The notes: generated from the sequence alone by a model not told the origin. A DNA stretch of 16,736 nucleotides from an uncultured bacterium (GCA_905214365.1 CAJMMH010000021.1:1-16736), one strand, 5' to 3'. Shown: positions 7,887-14,472, numbered from the stretch's first letter. Numbers and translations: made by a program.

Positions 7887-7920
7887 GACGGAAATCCCAT
7901 CTTTTAACAGGATTTCCGCC
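7887..7920 (-). terminator. Intrinsic terminator of the ABC-F gene
   Basis: Minus strand: arms 7910-7920 and 7887-7897 form an 11-bp stem with one G-T pair and a 12-nt loop, followed by TTGCGTTTT. It starts 33 nt after the ABC-F stop codon. The T-rich tail doubles as the suf -35 region. Confidence 0.65.
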
Positions 7921-7953
7921 TTATTTGCGAATTTATACAGAAAATCTTCCGTT

Positions 7954-9525
7954 TCATTCCCGTTTCTCCGCTTCGCCCTCTTCCCGCGCTGCATCGCGCA
8001 GTCCCGTCTCCGTGAGTTCAAGGACCCTGCCGCATACCTCCTCAATATATTTCCGGTCGTGGGATATGCTGATCACTGCTCCCGGAAACTCCGCAAGCAT
8101 GCGCCGGATCACCGGTCCGGAGAGCGGGGAAAAGTTTCTGGTCGGCTCATCCAGAATCAGAACATCCGCTCCCGACAGGCTCATTTTTAGCAGCAGCACC
8201 TTCGCCTTCTGCCCTCCCGACAGCTGCGCCATCGGATGATCCATTTCATCCGCCGTGTACTTCAATGCGCCCAGATAGGTACGGATGCGCGTCCGCTCCT
8301 CCTTGTCCCCGCTCTGATCCAGCCAGTCCACCGGCGTCTGGTCCAGATCCAGCAGATCTTCATAATTCTGCGGCATGTATTCCGCATGAAGATCCTTTCT
8401 TCCAAGAAGTTCATCCGCAATCTTCTTCAGCAGCGTTGTTTTTCCCGCGCCGTTTTTTCCGACAATGCAGAGCTTTTCGCTTCCGCGGATCCGCAGGAAA
8501 ATATCCTTTGCCAGAATCCGGCCGCTGTCCGGAGCGGTCAGTGTATCCAGCGAATATTCCAGCACCGTCTTTCCTGCCGGAATCTCCGCCTCCTTTCCAC
8601 CGAGCTGAAAATAGATTGCCTCCTCGCTTTCCGGCATCTGCGTCATTGTCTCGTCCTCACGCGCAAATCGCCGTTCCATTGATTTCACCGCGTGCATTTT
8701 CTTTTTCAAAAGGCGGCCGATCGCCGGAGCCTGACGGCTGACCGTACTCTGCGCATGCTCAACGCTCTGATAGATTTTGCGGTACGTTTCATCCCTCGCC
8801 TTCTTTTCCCGCTTTTCTAACGTCGCCTGCGCGGCCTGATGCTCCATCGCCCGATTCCGGCTGTTGAGATATTCCCGGTACGGCATCCGCGCAACCGTCA
8901 CGCGGCTTTCTGTTTTCCGCTTGATCTGTTCGATATGAATGACCATATTTGCGGTGCGCTCGATCAGCGTTTCGTCATGTGAAATATAAATCACCGTTCC
9001 ATGCCATCCGCAAATCCACTGCTCTAGCCACTCCAGAGTCTCCAGATCCAGATCATTGGACGGCTCGTCTAACAGCAGGACAGTCGGTCGCCGAAACAGC
9101 AGCCGCAGCAGCTGTGCTTTTACCTTTTCGCCGCCGGAAAGCGTTTCCATTTTTTGCTCCCGGAAAAAGAAATCCGGCTGCAGACCAAATTCGCAGGCCG
9201 CCCGGTTCTGCTCCTTCGGCATCTGCTCCCAGAAGCATTCCTCTTCGGAAAAGAACTCATATACTGTCTTTTTCCGGTCCCCTTTGGGCAACTCCTGCGG
9301 AAGATATCCACATACCTCGCCTGTCACAATCCGCTCCCCCTCTGCTTCACAGTATTCTTCCGTCAGAGTCGGGTCATACAGCCATTTTAACAGCGTTGAC
9401 TTTCCATTTCCTTCCTCTCCGATGATAACCGCCTTATCTCCCGGATTCCATACACAACTAAATTCCTTCAGGATCACCCTCAGATCCTTCTTATGTGTTA
9501 AAGTCAGATTCTTTACCTGCAGCAT
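7954..9525 (-). CDS. ABC-F family ATPase (ribosome-associated; possible antibiotic resistance or translation factor)
   Basis: 523 residues with two ATP-binding domains and no membrane segments. Domain 1: Walker A GEEGNGKST (36-44), signature LSGGEKVKAQ (129-138), Walker B LLLDEPSNDLD (150-160), switch H183. The linker (about 200-300) is charged and helical, as in the tRNA-contacting linker of ABC-F proteins. Domain 2: Walker A GKNGAGKTT (356-364), signature LSGGQKAKV (435-443), Walker B LILDEPT (456-462), switch H489. The usual NHLD after the second Walker B is replaced by RNFSP. ABC-F proteins bind the ribosomal E site; some protect against macrolides, lincosamides or pleuromutilins. The start is the ATG at 9525 with GGAG 6 nt upstream; a GTG-initiated extension from 9624 runs through the terminator hairpin and is rejected. 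A regulated leader supports a resistance role, but the specific subfamily is not identified. Confidence 0.9.
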   Translation of the reverse strand: MLQVKNLTLTHKKDLRVILKEFSCVWNPGDKAVIIGEEGNGKSTLLKWLYDPTLTEEYCEAEGERIVTGEVCGYLPQELPKGDRKKTVYEFFSEEECFWEQMPKEQNRAACEFGLQPDFFFREQKMETLSGGEKVKAQLLRLLFRRPTVLLLDEPSNDLDLETLEWLEQWICGWHGTVIYISHDETLIERTANMVIHIEQIKRKTESRVTVARMPYREYLNSRNRAMEHQAAQATLEKREKKARDETYRKIYQSVEHAQSTVSRQAPAIGRLLKKKMHAVKSMERRFAREDETMTQMPESEEAIYFQLGGKEAEIPAGKTVLEYSLDTLTAPDSGRILAKDIFLRIRGSEKLCIVGKNGAGKTTLLKKIADELLGRKDLHAEYMPQNYEDLLDLDQTPVDWLDQSGDKEERTRIRTYLGALKYTADEMDHPMAQLSGGQKAKVLLLKMSLSGADVLILDEPTRNFSPLSGPVIRRMLAEFPGAVISISHDRKYIEEVCGRVLELTETGLRDAAREEGEAEKRE

Positions 9526-9558
9526 AAATTTCTCCGATCTGATGCCTTCTGTATGCCG

Positions 9559-9591
9559 GTCTTTCACGTACTGGAGTACGTTTGAAAAGAC
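9559..9591 (-). other. Hairpin between attenuator and ABC-F start
   Basis: On the minus strand ACGTAC-TCCA-GTACGT forms a perfect 6-bp stem, extended outward by TC/GA and GTCTT/AAGAC with small bulges. It ends about 24 nt upstream of the ribosome binding site. It may insulate the ribosome binding site or stabilise the readthrough transcript. Confidence 0.45.
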
Positions 9592-9603
9592 GTTGCGATC
9601 CGC

Positions 9604-9636
9604 AAAAAAGCCGCTCCGGTACACCTACGGAACGAC
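9604..9636 (-). terminator. Leader terminator (attenuator) upstream of ABC-F
   Basis: Minus strand arms GTCGTTCCG (9628-9636) and CGGAGCGGC (9610-9618) form a 9-bp stem with two G-T pairs, a 9-nt loop, and then TTTTTT (9604-9609). It lies 78 nt upstream of the ABC-F ATG and downstream of a strong promoter, with no real gene before it in the transcript, so it should act as a conditional stop. Confidence 0.68.
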
Positions 9637-9669
9637 CTTCTGATTTTTCTTTTCTGTTTTGCTTTCCAT
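9625..9669 (-). CDS. Candidate leader peptide uORF ending in the attenuator stem
   Basis: ATG at 9667-9669 encodes MESKTEKKNQKVVP and stops at TAG 9625-9627. The last three codons (V-V-P) are exactly the 5' arm of the terminator, and the stop codon is the start of the loop, so a ribosome finishing this frame would block the terminator. The ribosome binding site is poor, which is the main weakness; a second short frame, MADLKIK (9679-9702), lies in the same phase just upstream and could feed it by reinitiation. Confidence 0.3.
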   Translation of the reverse strand: MESKTEKKNQKVVP

Positions 9670-9689
9670 ACCGACAGCTTACTTTATTT

Positions 9690-9734
9690 TTAAATCTGCC
9701 ATCGCTGAAAATGCGCGCCAATTCTGCGTACCAC
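9690..9734 (-). CDS. Candidate leader peptide uORF with strong ribosome binding site
   Basis: GTG at 9732-9734 follows GGAGGAAGG with 9 nt spacing, the best ribosome binding site in the leader. It encodes a 14-residue peptide (fMet then VRRIGAHFQRWQI) ending in TAA at 9690-9692, 54 nt before the terminator's 5' arm. An overlapping TTG at 9736 opens a longer frame running through the terminator into ABC-F and could use the same site. Translation is inferred from the ribosome binding site only. Confidence 0.3.
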   Translation of the reverse strand: MVRRIGAHFQRWQI

Positions 9735-9985
9735 AAACAGATTCCTTCCTCCGCTGCTTCACCCGGAACGGCTGACCGTCCCTGCTCTGCAGCCTGCAAA
9801 AGAAAAAGAAATGCAGAAAGATCGTCCGATTCAGTGTACGCAAAACAGACCCAGAGCGTATCTTAAACACGTTCTGACATACAGGCATCTGCTTTTTTCG
9901 TTCACCCAATCTTCTTATCTGTTCTTCATTCCTTCACCTGTTTTTGGCAATTTCATCCGGAGCGTATTTGAAAACGTCTGTTTTT

Positions 9986-10018
9986 ACAACGACCCCTGGC
10001 GTGCCTTCCTTTCGTTGT
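9986..10018. repeat. Inverted repeat at the ABC-F transcription start
   Basis: ACAACGA (9986-9992), 19 nt, TCGTTGT (10012-10018). It sits at about +1 to +30 of the ABC-F transcript. Read on the plus strand it is followed by TTTTT, but there is no upstream plus-strand gene to terminate, so a 5' stabilising hairpin is more likely. Confidence 0.4.
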
Positions 10019-10022
10019 TTTT

Positions 10023-10050
10023 ATCTTATCACAGAATTGCAGTTTGTCAA
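10023..10050 (-). promoter_or_regulatory. Promoter of the ABC-F leader transcript
   Basis: Minus strand TTGACA (10045-10050, consensus -35), 16 nt, TAAGAT (10023-10028, 4 of 6). It begins only 12 nt beyond the Lrp stop codon and there is no terminator between, so Lrp transcripts may also enter the attenuator. Confidence 0.65.
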
Positions 10051-10061
10051 CCACTGATACA

Positions 10062-10520
10062 TTATTTTTCTTCCGTCTCCACCAGAACATCCCTGTGCTC
10101 GACCGCCGTGGAAAAGACGATCAGCGTCTTTGTCCTGCCAAATTCCTGCAGCTGATTAATAAAATGATCCAGTTCCCCGGTTGTCCGGAACATCACTTCA
10201 ATCAGCACCGAATACTCTCCCGTTACACGGCTACATTCGACAACATTGGGAATAGAACGGATCAGTGGGTAAAATTCCTGTTTCTCCTTCGGATCAATTT
10301 CCAGCGTGACAAACGCGCGGATACTGTATCCGAACATCTGCGGATTGATCTCTGCATGATATCCTACAATCACGCCTGCTTTTTCCAGCCGCTCCATCCG
10401 GGCGGAAACCGCCGGCGGCGATAAAAAGACCTGATTTGCAATCTCCTTGATCGGCATTCTCGCGTCTCGCTGCAAAAGCCTGATGATTTTCCGGTCGATT
10501 GCATCCGCCGTATATTCCAT
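10062..10520 (-). CDS. Lrp/AsnC family transcriptional regulator
   Basis: 152 residues, standard for the family. The N-terminal winged helix-turn-helix spans about residues 6-62 (AIDRKIIRLLQRDARMP, then IKEIANQVFLSPPAVSARM and RLEKAGVIVGYHAEI); the C-terminal RAM ligand-binding domain spans about 65-145 (AFVTLEIDP, TGEYSVLIEV). Members form dimers to octamers and respond to amino acids or related metabolites. ATG at 10520 follows AAAGGGGG at about 8 nt. It is divergently arranged with aspartate ammonia-lyase across 332 nt, and Lrp-family genes often control the adjacent divergent gene, so aspA is the first candidate target. The effector cannot be read from sequence. Confidence 0.93.
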   Translation of the reverse strand: MEYTADAIDRKIIRLLQRDARMPIKEIANQVFLSPPAVSARMERLEKAGVIVGYHAEINPQMFGYSIRAFVTLEIDPKEKQEFYPLIRSIPNVVECSRVTGEYSVLIEVMFRTTGELDHFINQLQEFGRTKTLIVFSTAVEHRDVLVETEEK

Positions 10521-10659
10521 TCCCCATTCCCCCTTTTACATCGCGTACATTAATTCCTGGTTTTTATTTCTGACCCACAAACCGTTTTTCGCTGCAGCTC
10601 CAAATTTACATCTGAAACTCCTGACCATTTTTCGTTTGTGAACCGGCTTTTCTTTTTTA

Positions 10660-10668
10660 AGTATAACA
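10660..10668 (-). promoter_or_regulatory. Extended -10 promoter of the Lrp gene
   Basis: Minus strand TGT-TATACT with no good -35 at the expected distance, so an extended -10 promoter. The flanking decamer CCGTGTTATA is also found at the GH28 promoter (13621-13630). Confidence 0.5.
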
Positions 10669-10737
10669 CGGATTTGCTTTCTTTTCTTCGGTGTAACCTG
10701 CTTTTTTATCACAAAACACGGATCTTCCTTCCCCCTG

Positions 10738-10766
10738 TTTACACCACCCTTCCTTCATGGTATTCT
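10738..10766 (+). promoter_or_regulatory. Promoter of aspA
   Basis: TTTACA (10738-10743), 17 nt, TATTCT (10761-10766). The start is predicted near 10773, giving a leader of about 80 nt. Confidence 0.55.
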
Positions 10767-10789
10767 CAAATCAGAAGAGTATGATTTCA

Positions 10790-10815
10790 TCTCGCAAATT
10801 CAGGTACAACGAGAT
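10790..10815 (+). promoter_or_regulatory. Shared leader element, aspA copy
   Basis: 26 nt in the aspA leader, 37 nt before the ATG, matching the C69 dipeptidase leader (16027-16052, minus) at 23 of 26 positions, with an exact 15-nt core CAGGTACAACGAGAT. Both copies are in the sense direction and begin about 12-17 nt after the predicted starts. In aspA the outer bases form a 6-bp stem (ATCTCG/CGAGAT), but the C69 copy does not preserve that pairing, so sequence rather than structure is conserved. Function unknown. Confidence 0.6.
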
Positions 10816-10852
10816 TCCGAGAGCACATTTATAACCGAAAGGAGAACTTTCC

Positions 10853-12274
10853 ATGACTGCTGAATTTAATCCAAAAACATCTGCTGACCGTATCGAATCT
10901 GATTCCATCGGTGAGCTTGCTGTTCCCGCCGATGCTTATTACGGCGTCCAGTCGCTGCGCGCAAAGCATAATTTCCCGATCACAGGCCGACGCATGCACC
11001 CGTCTTTTATCCGCAATCTTGCCCTTGTTAAGCAGGCTGCCGCAATGACAAATCACAATGCCGGGCGGCTGTCCTCCGAAAAAACAGATGCGATTCTCCA
11101 AGCCTGCCGCGAAATTGCGGATGGCCGCTTTGCCGATGAATTTATCGTCGATCCGGTTCAGGGCGGAGCCGGCACCAGCGCCAATATGAATATCAATGAG
11201 GTCATTGCCAACCGTGCCGGAGAACTTCTAGGCGGCAAAAAGGGCAGCTACGACAAGGTTCACCCCAACGACGATGTCAATATGGCACAGTCTACCAACG
11301 ATGTCATTCCGACCGCCGGAAGGCTTACCGTCCTCGATCTGCTGAAGCCGCTTCTGGCTGAGCTTGACCGGCTGATTCAAACGCTGGATCAGAAGGCCGT
11401 GGAATTTGACGATGTTCTCAAAATGGGACGCACTCAATTGGAAGACGCGGTTCCGATGCGTCTCGGCCAGACCTTCGGCAGCTATTCCTCCATGGTAAAA
11501 CGCGCGACAAACCGCATCCGCCTGACCTCCGAAGAAATGTACTGCGTCAACCTCGGCGGCACGGCGATCGGCACGGCAATCAATGTCCCGGCTGCCTATC
11601 TGACTCACATCGTTCCGAATCTTGCAAAACTGACCGGTTATCCGCTGTACCAGGCCAGGGATCTGTTCGACGCGACCGAGCACCCGGACAGCTTTTCCGC
11701 AGTTTCCGGCGCGCTGAAGGCATGCGCAATCGGCCTGTCCAAAATGTCCAACGACCTGCGGCTCCTTTCCTCCGGCCCGAAAACGGGTTTTGCGGAAATC
11801 GTCCTTCCGGCCATGCAGAACGGCTCTTCCATCATGCCCGGAAAGATCAACCCGGTTATCCCGGAGGTTGTGTCCCAGGCCGCGTTTCTTGTCATCGGCC
11901 ACGACGTTACCATTACTATGGCGGCGGAAGGCGGCCAGATGGAATTGAACGCATTTGAACCGGTTCTGTTCTCCTGCCTGTTTGAATCCATTACTGCCTT
12001 AACCGGCGCGGTTTCCACACTGACCAACAACTGTATTTCCGGCATCCGCGCCAACCGGGAACGCTGCTTAAAGCTGATGGAAAGCAGCGCCGGAATCGCA
12101 ACTGCCCTCTGTCCGTACTTAGGCTACCGCAAATCCGCGGAAATCGCCAAAGCGTCAGTTGCCACCGGAAAAACGGTGCGTTCCCTTGTCCTTGAACAGG
12201 GCCTGATGAGTGAAACGGAGCTGAACCGACTTCTCGACGCCTATTCCATGACAGAAGCGGCTGTGTCAAAATAA
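10853..12274 (+). CDS. aspA: Aspartate ammonia-lyase (aspartase)
   Basis: 473 residues, the usual size. The enzyme converts L-aspartate to fumarate plus ammonia. Fumarase/aspartase superfamily blocks are clear: GGAGTSANMNINEV (104-117), HPNDDVNMAQSTND (137-150), GRTQLEDAVPMRLGQ (192-206), and the flexible signature loop GSSIMPGKINPVIPEV (324-339) with the catalytic Ser. The continuation VIPEV after KINP favours aspartase over fumarase, which normally has TQCEA there; argininosuccinate or adenylosuccinate lyase are excluded by the same blocks. ATG at 10853 has AAAGGAG 8 nt upstream. Divergent from an Lrp-type regulator; its leader shares an element with the dipeptidase leader, suggesting joint control of peptide and amino-acid use. 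Confidence 0.93.
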   Translation: MTAEFNPKTSADRIESDSIGELAVPADAYYGVQSLRAKHNFPITGRRMHPSFIRNLALVKQAAAMTNHNAGRLSSEKTDAILQACREIADGRFADEFIVDPVQGGAGTSANMNINEVIANRAGELLGGKKGSYDKVHPNDDVNMAQSTNDVIPTAGRLTVLDLLKPLLAELDRLIQTLDQKAVEFDDVLKMGRTQLEDAVPMRLGQTFGSYSSMVKRATNRIRLTSEEMYCVNLGGTAIGTAINVPAAYLTHIVPNLAKLTGYPLYQARDLFDATEHPDSFSAVSGALKACAIGLSKMSNDLRLLSSGPKTGFAEIVLPAMQNGSSIMPGKINPVIPEVVSQAAFLVIGHDVTITMAAEGGQMELNAFEPVLFSCLFESITALTGAVSTLTNNCISGIRANRERCLKLMESSAGIATALCPYLGYRKSAEIAKASVATGKTVRSLVLEQGLMSETELNRLLDAYSMTEAAVSK

Positions 12275-12276
12275 AC

Positions 12277-13584
12277 TCAGCAGAGCTGTTCGCCATTAAG
12301 CCGGATATTCTGAATAGTCTCCGGTTTTCCGGTGATTGGCTCGATGCTGACAAATTTTCCGCAGCCAATGCAGCAGATCTGCTCCATATCCATGTTCCGG
12401 AAATACGGGATATCTTCCTCGCACGCGTCCTCCGGATTTCTCTTGTCCGCCGCGTTCAGCTGGTATCCCATGGTAAGCAGCACCGCTTCTCCCTTAATGT
12501 CCAGCATATTGATGCGGCGTATTGTGATATTTTCTACAACACCTCCGCGTCCAAGGGCGCTCTTCATGCGGATTCCAACGTCGGTTCCGATGAATGTGCA
12601 GTCCTCCGCAAGAATATCCGATACGCCGCGGGACATTTCACTCCCGATGACAAAACCGCCGTGTCCTTCATACACCGTACAGTCATGGATCCAAAGGTTC
12701 CTGCATGGGCCTTTGGTCTTTCTTGCTTCCGCATTCTTTCCTGCCTTGATGCAGATTGCATCGTCTCCGGTCCGGAACGTGCTGTGGTGAATATGGACAT
12801 TGGTGCAGGATTCTACGTCAATTCCATCTCCATTCTGTGCATAATACGGATTTTCGATGCTGACATGATCCACCGTTACACTGTCGCAGAAATACGGATG
12901 AACATTCCACGCCGGAGAATTGCGGAATACAACGCCCTGCAGAAGCACCTGACTGCAGTGCCGCAGACTGACCATCACCGGCCTGTAATAATCATAATAC
13001 GGCTCTGCCTGCTTCCGGATTTCCTCCGCAGATCCCTGAATCTTCTTCTGGTTGCCTTCAAAACTGCTCTGGGACGGCACCCAGATCTCGGTTTCCTTTG
13101 TTTTGAAAACATGCGGACTCTTTTTTAGCAGCATATTCCACTGCGGATCAGTCACCTTGAACCGCTTCACCGGTCTCCACTCATCTCCGCCGCCATCAAT
13201 GATTCCTTCACCCGTAATCGCAATCCGCTCGGCATACTCCGCAGAAACCGGAGAAACGGCGCGGATGCACGGAAGCCCTTCATAATCCGTCACAATCAGC
13301 GGATAATCCTCTTTCGATTTGATAAATTTAAGAACCGCCTGTCCTTCCAGGCGAAGATTGACGCCGCTTTGCAGACGGATCGGCACACATGCCCAGATTC
13401 CTGCCGGAATCACAACATTGCCTCCGCCCTGCGCGGACATCTCGGAAATTGCCCGGTTGATTGCCTTCGCATTGTTTCTTCCTGTTTCAATACTCAGATC
13501 CGCGCTCTTTGCTCCGTATTCCCGGATAGAAACTGTTCGGTTTGCAAACTGCGGAACTGTTACATGATAATCGTTCTGATACAT
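12277..13584 (-). CDS. GH28 polygalacturonase-like glycoside hydrolase
   Basis: 435 residues with right-handed beta-helix repeats. It starts with VSIREYGAKS, the usual GH28 opening. The catalytic set is present: NGDGIDV (251-257, where the usual NTD is NGD; D253), GDDAI (273-277, D274 and D275), EGHGGFVIGSE (307-317, H309) and RMK (339-341, usually RIK). GH28 enzymes hydrolyse galacturonan or rhamnogalacturonan by inversion. No signal peptide, so it most likely acts on imported oligogalacturonides, perhaps exo-acting. The ATG at 13584 has only a weak, distant purine tract (AGAAGGG, about 13 nt away). It is monocistronic, convergent with aspA with 2 nt between the stop codons. Substrate not determined. 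Confidence 0.88.
   Translation of the reverse strand: MYQNDYHVTVPQFANRTVSIREYGAKSADLSIETGRNNAKAINRAISEMSAQGGGNVVIPAGIWACVPIRLQSGVNLRLEGQAVLKFIKSKEDYPLIVTDYEGLPCIRAVSPVSAEYAERIAITGEGIIDGGGDEWRPVKRFKVTDPQWNMLLKKSPHVFKTKETEIWVPSQSSFEGNQKKIQGSAEEIRKQAEPYYDYYRPVMVSLRHCSQVLLQGVVFRNSPAWNVHPYFCDSVTVDHVSIENPYYAQNGDGIDVESCTNVHIHHSTFRTGDDAICIKAGKNAEARKTKGPCRNLWIHDCTVYEGHGGFVIGSEMSRGVSDILAEDCTFIGTDVGIRMKSALGRGGVVENITIRRINMLDIKGEAVLLTMGYQLNAADKRNPEDACEEDIPYFRNMDMEQICCIGCGKFVSIEPITGKPETIQNIRLNGEQLC
12301..12328 (+). terminator. Possible aspA terminator inside the GH28 3' coding end
   Basis: Plus strand CCGGA (12301-12305) pairs with TCCGG (12320-12324), with an inner TATTC/GAATA pairing, followed by TTTT (12325-12328). 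It begins 27 nt after the aspA stop and lies antisense within the GH28 gene. Since the same bases code for GH28, the fold may be incidental. Confidence 0.38.
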
Positions 13585-13619
13585 AATGATCTTCGTTCCC
13601 TTCTTCTCTCATTTCTGTC

Positions 13620-13628
13620 ATTATAACA
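13620..13628 (-). promoter_or_regulatory. Extended -10 promoter of the GH28 gene
   Basis: Minus strand TGT-TATAAT, a perfect -10 with TGn extension; no convincing -35. The predicted leader is about 30 nt. It shares CCGTGTTATA with the Lrp gene promoter. Confidence 0.6.
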
Positions 13629-13660
13629 CGGAAATCCGGATTCAGCTACCGCAAATCCAC

Positions 13661-13713
13661 AAAAGAAAAGCCCTGCGCCAAAGCCTTTTTCAAACATGCT
13701 CTAGCGCAGGGCT
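13661..13713 (-). terminator. Terminator of the C69-SGNH operon
   Basis: Perfect 10-bp stem between AGCCCTGCGC (13704-13713 on the minus strand) and GCGCAGGGCT (13669-13678), with a 25-nt loop that extends the stem by AGAGC/GCTTT, followed by TTTCTTTT (13661-13668). It starts 18 nt after the SGNH stop. The plus-strand side (CTCTTTAAG) is less T-rich. Confidence 0.8.
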
Positions 13714-13731
13714 CTTTAAGCCGCTGTCCAA

Positions 13732-14472
13732 TCAGAGAGAGCGCAGAAAATTCTCAATAAACCAGCTCTCATAGCGGTGTGCCTGAATATTTGGATGCGT
13801 ATTCTTTTCGCCGACACGGAATGCCGCAAGCCGGGCTGCTTTCGCCGCTAAAGACGCATTGGGATTGGTGGAACGGTGCATCATCGGCGTCCGCTCATCT
13901 CCGTTCAGATCAATGTACGGAATGCCCCACTTTTTTGCTGCCGCAATCGTTGCGACCCGGTACTCGTCCGTTTCGCAGCCGTTGGAAACCAGAATGCCGA
14001 TGTGCGCATACGGATAATGTGTAATCAGATATTCCAGCACCACATTCCATGCGCCGCAGAACGTCGTATTGTCTGTATCGTCAATCGTTCCAAGCGTAAT
14101 TACGCCGGTCTGGTCCTCTCCGTCGGTTGCCGTCGCAGATGGTCTGTGATGGGAATCGTTGATTCCAAAATACAACGTAATATAATCCACATCCGGATCA
14201 ATTGTACGATATAATTCGTCAGAAAAGGATTTTTTCGTCGGACCCGGAACCGGCGGCGTTGCCATCGTGCGGCCGCCTTCCGCCAGATGCTGGATGGTCA
14301 TATGATTCCGCTCCGCGATCAAATATCCGTATGTTTTGTATTTTCCGGCAAACGGGCCATCCTCAAATACTTCGCTTTCTCCGCCGTTAAAATCCCCGTT
14401 GGTAAAGCTGTCTCCACATACCGCCCACTTTTTTCCGTAAAGAATATTTCCTGGTTCCTCTGTTTTTTTCAC
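13732..14472 (-). CDS. SGNH/GDSL-type hydrolase (esterase-like)
   Basis: 246 residues, no signal peptide. SGNH blocks: VCGDSFTNG (18-26, nucleophile S22), AEGGRTM (64-70, block II Gly), YFGINDSH (101-108, N105), and THPNIQAH (225-232, H226). Enzymes of this fold cleave ester bonds in lipids or acetylated sugars; the substrate here is unknown. The usual Asp three residues before the catalytic His is K223, with E222 beside it, so the triad may be altered. Start is GTG at 14472, with AGAGG 8 nt upstream. It lies 46 nt after the C69 dipeptidase, almost certainly in the same transcript, and a strong terminator follows. A deacetylase or esterase acting on imported sugars is possible but not shown. 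Confidence 0.85.
   Translation of the reverse strand: MKKTEEPGNILYGKKWAVCGDSFTNGDFNGGESEVFEDGPFAGKYKTYGYLIAERNHMTIQHLAEGGRTMATPPVPGPTKKSFSDELYRTIDPDVDYITLYFGINDSHHRPSATATDGEDQTGVITLGTIDDTDNTTFCGAWNVVLEYLITHYPYAHIGILVSNGCETDEYRVATIAAAKKWGIPYIDLNGDERTPMMHRSTNPNASLAAKAARLAAFRVGEKNTHPNIQAHRYESWFIENFLRSL

Larger units (their letters stand above)
9526..10016 (-). promoter_or_regulatory. Long ABC-F leader with predicted attenuator
   Basis: About 490 nt between the predicted transcription start and the ATG, with no convincing protein of more than 25 residues. Contents in transcript order: a 5' inverted repeat (9986-10018), a possible antiterminator strand (9822-9839), a second segment (9763-9772) able to pair with the terminator's 3' arm over 10 bp, short reading frames at 9690-9734 and 9625-9669, an intrinsic terminator (9604-9636), and a hairpin (9559-9591). 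Antiterminator pairing: GTACAC (9834-9839) with GTGTAC (9619-9624), then CGGA and CGA (9822-9828) with TCCG and TCG (9628-9635), one bulged T. It would sequester the terminator's 5' arm and loop. Leaders of this kind are known upstream of antibiotic-induced ABC-F genes in Firmicutes. Pairings were found by eye. Confidence 0.6.
10521..10852. other. Divergent Lrp/aspA intergenic region (332 nt)
   Basis: No gene is seen. It holds the extended -10 promoter for Lrp, the aspA promoter, and the aspA leader element. The octamer ACACGGAT occurs twice (10666-10673 and 10716-10723), 50 bp apart, so the copies lie on the same face of the helix; the first overlaps the Lrp extended -10. The lrp leader would be about 130 nt. 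An inverted repeat ATCTCG/CGAGAT (10789-10794, 10810-10815) lies in the aspA leader. T-rich tracts occur at 10546-10570 and 10650-10658. Confidence 0.6.

Noticed and set aside
9526..9624. N-terminal extension of ABC-F from a GTG at 9624
   Set aside because: The extension would be coded by the attenuator hairpin and T-tract; the ATG at 9525 has a ribosome binding site and matches the normal domain start.
9491..9736. 82-codon TTG-initiated frame through the leader and terminator into ABC-F
   Set aside because: It shares a strong ribosome binding site with the 14-codon GTG frame, but the composition is unlike a protein and it overlaps ABC-F out of frame. Kept only as an alternative leader frame.
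9679..9909. 76-codon minus-strand frame in the ABC-F leader
   Set aside because: TTG start with no properly spaced ribosome binding site and low-complexity FFFF and basic stretches; no family resemblance.
11228..11902. 224-codon minus-strand reading frame inside aspA
   Set aside because: Antisense to the most conserved part of aspA; no ribosome binding site or domain.
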